NCBI GenBank assembly: GCA_019925795.1
Contig: CM034298.1
Span: forward strand, 23,303,556 to 23,367,555
Length of the DNA: 64,000 nucleotides
Source of the DNA: Dendrobium chrysotoxum
Taxonomy: Eukaryota > Streptophyta > Magnoliopsida > Asparagales > Orchidaceae
Reading direction: 5' to 3'
A program made the translations under genes and the position numbers. The notes under the pieces were generated by a model, which saw nothing but the letters and a program-made list of their open reading frames with translations, did not search any database and was not told the origin of the DNA. Every line of letters begins with the position of its first letter. The first letter of the stretch is position 1. Shown here piece by piece: positions 59,687 to 64,000 of the stretch.

Positions 59687-60555
59687 AAAAACTTTGTCAG
59701 TGAATACACTTGATAATTTTTTTTAAATTAAAAAAAATTCTATCATAATTAAATGAGTAATATTAAAGCTAACCAATATTTAATTTATTTAATTCATTAT
59801 GAATAATTACTAATTAATAACCTTAGATAAAACTGCAAAAATATATTATAATTTTAGGACAAATATATATTTTCTCAATCTCATGTACTCCAATCACTAA
59901 TTTGTTCTTACTATTATCACAATACTTTTTGTAAAATAGGTTAACTAATCACATCATTTTGATAAGAGGGAATCTTCCTTCAAATGATGAAAGTGACATT
60001 TTACTTTCCCTTTTCAAAAATTTCAGCTTTTAATCACAGTAGCAGAAAATAATTAAAAAGAAACAAAATTGTGGTTCAAAGCGCCTTTTTACCCCAAAAT
60101 AAAGGGCAGGGCAATTTTTAGTTCTTATTAAATTTTGCCCAAATATTAATGAAATAAATACCACAAGACATTCTGATAAAAAAAATTTAATCTTCATAAA
60201 TCTCAAAATTCATGAATATTCTTAGAAATAAGTGTAATATTGCATTAATTTAAAAAATGAAAAAAAAGAAGATTTATGTATATTTAATCAATTTTTTAAT
60301 TTATAAAACTAAAATCTAAACTTTTAAAGTAATCTATCAATTCCATGCATCTATATGTGCTATAAAAAATCAATGATAATATAGTAATAATGAAAAAAAT
60401 TACATAGAGAGTATTTATTATAGGTTCTTCTGGATTTAAATGATATTATTTTAAAGAGTGTTAGTTATGTGTTATTTTAAAAATAAATATAATTTCAATG
60501 TTATATTTATAAATTTAAAATATTCAAATTTAAACTTATACATTCATAATTATCT
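59687..60555. other. AT-rich DNA, nothing recognised
   Basis: No ORF or repeat structure of note. Confidence 0.4.
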
Positions 60556-60559
60556 CACA

Positions 60560-60680
60560 AATGATTTTTTTGGAGACATTTAGGCCAATTAAGACAAACT
60601 CACACACACATCACATAAATAAACTTCGAACGTAAGACCTCTTGATTCAAAGCCAAAGTCCGCAAATGTTCTATTCCCTT
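60560..60680 (-). mobile_element. Probable second SINE-like copy
   Basis: The minus strand reads GACTTTGGCTTTGAATCAAG, then AGGTCTTACGTTCGAAG (box B-like), and ends in an A run at about 60567. The head resembles the SINE at 59573-59670. No convincing target duplication was found, so boundaries are approximate. Confidence 0.4.
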
Positions 60681-61421
60681 ATCCCCCCAATAAAAACAAA
60701 AGCCCTAGGTGTTAAACCTTTGGGTCCACCTATTTAAGTGTAGCTGGTTTGACTCATTTAATAAGAGGACAGTTGGTTGGTGCATGCGGATATGCCCCAA
60801 AGCAAATGGCAACTGCTCCGTAACCGATTTGAATTGTTTTGGATGTATTCTCCATGAAGGGTCTCAATCAAAATTTCATTTCTCGATTCTTTCTCTTCTC
60901 TTTTTCCTGCCCCACTTCAAGTTTTAGCAGTTACTAGCCTTGCAATAATAATATAATGACCTAAACATATTACACTACAGAAGGAATTTTTTTTTAAAAA
61001 TGTTGCATGATGCATTTTATAACAGAAATAAGAAAAGAATTACAAAGATATCAACTAGAAAATCAAACCTAAGAACTATTCCTCTCTTTACAAAAGAAAA
61101 GAGAGAGGAAATACTAATGAAAACGAAATTGTAACTACAATAAATTGTGGCACAAATAATGTCCACTAAAAGAACCAAGGAGTGATCGCTATAGTCTACC
61201 AAGCTCTTGCTCTCATTTGCAATCAATGTGCCATTAATATAGTGAATTTGAGACTTAAAGGTTGTTTCTTTCATCGAATAGAGGGGATAGGGATGCTATA
61301 CAATTTTGGTATGATTGAACACCTAGGATGCATCATTTCTGTTCTCGAACCATCAGGTCGTAGGGATGAAACAAACTATATATGACCAATGATTTTAAAT
61401 TTGTAAGCTCTGATCTAGACA
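60681..61421. other. No supported gene
   Basis: ORFs of 67-85 codons on both strands lack recognisable domains and overlap each other; nothing supported. Confidence 0.4.
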
Positions 61422-61557
61422 TAAGGCTTGTTTGGGACAACTTTCTTACTGCTTTTTAGAATAACTTTTTAATACAAAAAATTTCTAGTTCTAGAAATTT
61501 CTGTACAAAAAGGATACTTTAAAAAATAGTATGAAAGCTATACCAAATGAAACCTAT
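61422..61557. mobile_element. MITE, copy 3
   Basis: Ends ATAAGGCTTGTTTGGGACAA and the complement of ATAGGTTTCATTTGGTATAG, with the shared middle CTTTTTAATACAAAAAATTT and an internal palindrome TTTCTAGTTCTAGAAATTT-like (about 61490-61500). Confidence 0.65.
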
Positions 61558-62159
61558 AATTATCGGTGAAACTCAGCCATACCACCGGTCCATAAAACAT
61601 GAATTTTCGTAAGTTATAAATTTCTTGGTGAAAGTTGATCATGGGAGGCGTAACTTTCTAATAAATTTTTATTTGTATGTCTAATATTGTATTGTATGGT
61701 CAAATTTAATATCATATAGTTAATTATTTTCTATAACCATAAAAATTGTTCTAAATAAAAAAATGGAGAAGGTTGTTGATATGAATTTGTGCATTTTGAA
61801 ATTATTTTTAAAATTTTGAGATAAATTAGAAAAGTTTAATAATTAAGAATAGTAGTTTTTATTTTTATTTTTAAATTTATTTAAATAATTCAAAAAATAT
61901 TGATAAAATTGCGTATATTTATTAGCATAATATACACCTCCTTGAATTTTTTCATGATTTATTTTGACCATTTGTGTATGTTTTATATTTTCTAGTTAAA
62001 AATTTGCTTGAGGTCAAATTACCGTCCTACCCTTGGATTGCACCAAAGTTCATCTCAATCTTCTCAGGTTCTATTCATTGTTTATTTGGATTCATTTGAG
62101 ATGTCTTCCTATTTTCTATAATTAATATATTACTTATTTCAGTTATTTAATATAGCAAC
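61558..62159. other. AT-rich DNA, nothing recognised
   Basis: No features seen. Confidence 0.4.
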
Positions 62160-62564
62160 ATGTCCCAAATTTGCTCCGATTAGGAGAAGATTTGGAGAGT
62201 TGGCGATGACGTTTAGAGGCGTTCTTCCTGTGCTCAAGCATCAGTTATTTTCATGGAGCCTCTTGATTGTCCAGCTCATATATATCACTCTGCATCACTC
62301 CGCCGCATCCAGCAACACTCTTGCCCTAGCTGCCGGCAAGTTTCGCATGCTGCTTCCCCGCTTCACTAGGGCTTTGCCCTAGCAGTCGGCGGGTTTCTGC
62401 GGAGCACAGGTGATTCTGCGACTTCGTCCCTCACATCTTCATGCTTGGTTGCTGTCTCTCCCGACGGCAACCTGTGGCTTATGCAGGTCTCAGGGAAGTC
62501 CTATTCCTTACATTGTTGATTCAGTTTTGTTGTTCTTGTTCAGTTAGCTCCCTAGTCTCGCCCT

Positions 62565-62588
62565 CATCCGGCCATTCCTGGCCGGATG
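62565..62588 (+). promoter_or_regulatory. Perfect hairpin enclosing the ORF1 start codon
   Basis: CATCCGGCCA (62565-62574) pairs with TGGCCGGATG (62579-62588) around TTCC. The ATG at 62586-62588 is the last three bases of the right arm, so the start codon would be paired in a GC-rich 10-bp stem of the RNA. Confidence 0.8.
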
Positions 62589-63911
62589 GTGGGGAATCGC
62601 ATTTCTGACTCAGGTTTTTTGGGTGGTGCTTTGAAATCTAGCTCTTTTTTAGATGTTTTATCTGGTTCCTCGGATGTGTGTTTTCCGGAGCTTAAACCTT
62701 CTTCATTTCGTGGTATGCCATCTCTGTGGAATTTAGAAGAGGAAATACAGGCACTAGCGGCTCCTTTGCAATTCGCTTTGGTTGGTTTTTTTCCTACCAA
62801 TCGCCCTAGCCTTGATTCTATACAAAAATTTTTCTTCAACCATAAGCTTAATGCCGATTTTTTCGTGACCTTGCTCAACCCATCGCATATTTTGATTAAG
62901 TTGATGAATGACTTGGATTATAGCAGAGTTTTTGCTCATAGAACCTATATTATCAATAATTGTTATATGAAGTTAACCAAATGGTCACCCTTACTTGATA
63001 TTGGTGTTGAATCGCCGTTTATTCCCATCTGGATCTCATTCCCTAATTTAAGACCTCACATATTCTCTCCTCGTATCCTCCATGCGCTTGGTTCATTATT
63101 TGGCCATCCTTTAAAGGTTGACAATGCTACCTCCATTGGATCTCGACCATTTGTTGCACGGGTTTTGGTGGAGTTTGACATTACAAAAAAATATCCGGAT
63201 AAAGTTTGGCTCGGACGTGAAAATTTTTGGTATTTTCAGCTTGTTGATATGGTGGAATTTCCTCCTTTTTGTGTTAGCTGTAATTGTATTGGGCATGCTA
63301 GGGGGGAATGCAATAAGTCCCCTGTACCCATTTTTAAGCAACTTATGACTGTTGGAAAGGCTTTTGATGCTGAGGAAAATGTTATTGTTGGTGTTGCAAA
63401 TTGCACTGATTTGCCTATTAATAAGATTCTTAGTAATGGGGTTATTGGTGGGGTCTCTGATACAAGGGTGGTGGTTGATGGGGTTGTTGTTGGTCCTGAT
63501 GAGGAGGTTGTTTTGCCGTCTGTTGTTGTTATGGCTGTTCCTGCTTCGTTTGCTAATAATGAGTTTGAGGTGGCAGTTTTGGTAATTGATGCTTGTATGA
63601 CTAATTCTATTACTTCTCCTATTGAGTCTCCCATCCCGAATTTGGATTCTATGGTACAAGTGGACTTTGGTGCTTCAAGTCCTGTGGATGGTTTGATTTC
63701 TGTTGGGCCTATAGAGAAGGCTGATGCTACTATTGGCTTGGATTCTCAACATCTTACTTTTTTGGATGGTAGTTTGGGGACAACTGTGAATGTGCCGGTT
63801 GAAAATTTACATGTTGGGGATCATTGCAATGCTTTGGCTAGTGGTTCAGATCATGCTGAATCATCTCAACCTTTTGTTGATTTGGCTTTGATGGCTACAC
63901 ATGAGGGTTAG
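62586..63911 (+). CDS. LINE ORF1 protein (DUF4283-like plus CCHC knuckle), probably ended early by a nonsense change
   Basis: 441 codons. The ATG is the first after an in-frame TAG at 62553-62555. Residues about 45-200 match the style of the DUF4283 domain found in plant LINE ORF1 and reverse-transcriptase-like proteins (LVGFFPTNRPSLDSIQKFF; WSPLLDIGVESPFIPIWISF; LVEFDITKKYPDKVWLGREN). A CCHC knuckle, CVSCNCIGHARGEC, follows at about residues 229-242, then a Val/Asp-rich low-complexity tail. ORF1 proteins bind the element RNA and chaperone it with ORF2. The frame after TAG 63909-63911 stays open to the window end (LGVSSEMVPS onward), so this stop may be CAG to TAG within a longer ORF1. Strong as LINE ORF1, moderate that it is truncated. 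Confidence 0.88.
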   Translation: MVGNRISDSGFLGGALKSSSFLDVLSGSSDVCFPELKPSSFRGMPSLWNLEEEIQALAAPLQFALVGFFPTNRPSLDSIQKFFFNHKLNADFFVTLLNPSHILIKLMNDLDYSRVFAHRTYIINNCYMKLTKWSPLLDIGVESPFIPIWISFPNLRPHIFSPRILHALGSLFGHPLKVDNATSIGSRPFVARVLVEFDITKKYPDKVWLGRENFWYFQLVDMVEFPPFCVSCNCIGHARGECNKSPVPIFKQLMTVGKAFDAEENVIVGVANCTDLPINKILSNGVIGGVSDTRVVVDGVVVGPDEEVVLPSVVVMAVPASFANNEFEVAVLVIDACMTNSITSPIESPIPNLDSMVQVDFGASSPVDGLISVGPIEKADATIGLDSQHLTFLDGSLGTTVNVPVENLHVGDHCNALASGSDHAESSQPFVDLALMATHEG

Positions 63912-64000
63912 CTTGGGGTTTCTAGTGAGATGGTTCCGTCTGTTGCTTCGCCTGTGACACCTACTGTTCAGGTTGTGTCGGTTCCCTCGGTGGACCAGCT

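Larger units (their letters stand above)
62160..64000 (+). mobile_element. 5' part of a LINE (non-LTR retrotransposon), cut by the window edge
   Basis: Base composition changes to GC-richer near 62190, which I take as the approximate 5' end, followed by a leader of about 0.4 kb and ORF1. ORF2 (endonuclease and reverse transcriptase) would lie to the right of the window. 5' intact plant LINEs are uncommon because most insertions are truncated at that end. Confidence 0.75.

Noticed and set aside
63111..63659. 182- and 132-codon minus-strand ORFs opposite LINE ORF1
   Set aside because: They are shadows of a biased coding strand rich in GTT/GGT codons; the plus-strand frame has the zinc knuckle and conserved domain.

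Overview
This is a stretch of flowering-plant nuclear DNA made almost wholly of transposable elements; no host protein-coding gene, rRNA or canonical tRNA gene was recognised. The plant assignment rests on the element types: a Copia family of the SIRE/Maximus kind with an extra 3' ORF, initiator-tRNA-Met primer sites, a second Copia lineage, a LINE whose ORF1 has a DUF4283-like region plus a CCHC knuckle, a CACTA-like terminus, MITEs and a tRNA-like SINE. Sequence is AT-rich and most element ORFs are broken, often by stops explicable as C-to-T changes. Species cannot be told from the sequence alone.

Layout. 1-6874: 3' part of a plus-strand SIRE-like Copia element (pol with four in-frame stops, an intergenic array of palindromes with a TATA box, an envelope-position ORF with one stop, polypurine tract, 1972-bp 3' LTR). 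6875-20490: non-coding repeats, with 48-bp, 107-bp and 156-bp tandem arrays, several perfect hairpins and AT-rich DNA that looks like decayed long LTRs. 20490-47391: a deep nest. Two direct copies of a 1.2-kb repeat flank a minus-strand SIRE-like Copia element (5' LTR 44355-46198, gag, protease, part of integrase). Its gag is split by a 19.3-kb non-autonomous LTR element (24221-43542) with about 6.1-kb LTRs and a 5.4-kb repeat-filled, non-coding interior. One of those LTRs carries a solo SIRE-like LTR (27752-29428, duplication CCAAC) whose empty site is preserved in the other. 47392-50350: AT-rich DNA with a microsatellite, a CACTA-like end and a MITE. 50350-59350: a minus-strand, complete-length but dead Copia element of a second lineage (50823-58809, 0.34-kb LTRs) carrying a 3.6-kb solo LTR (51407-55011, duplication CCACC) in its RNase H region. 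59350-64000: SINE-like copies, a MITE, AT-rich DNA, and the 5' end of a LINE running off the window.

The most striking pattern is a family of 15-bp palindromes (ATCGTACnGTACGAT and symmetric variants) arranged in pairs with centres 19-21 bp apart, packed just upstream of TATA-like boxes in all three SIRE-like LTRs and before the envelope-position ORF. Substitutions occur symmetrically in both arms, which points to a constraint on dyad symmetry. It looks like a retrotransposon promoter architecture that I cannot match to a named element.
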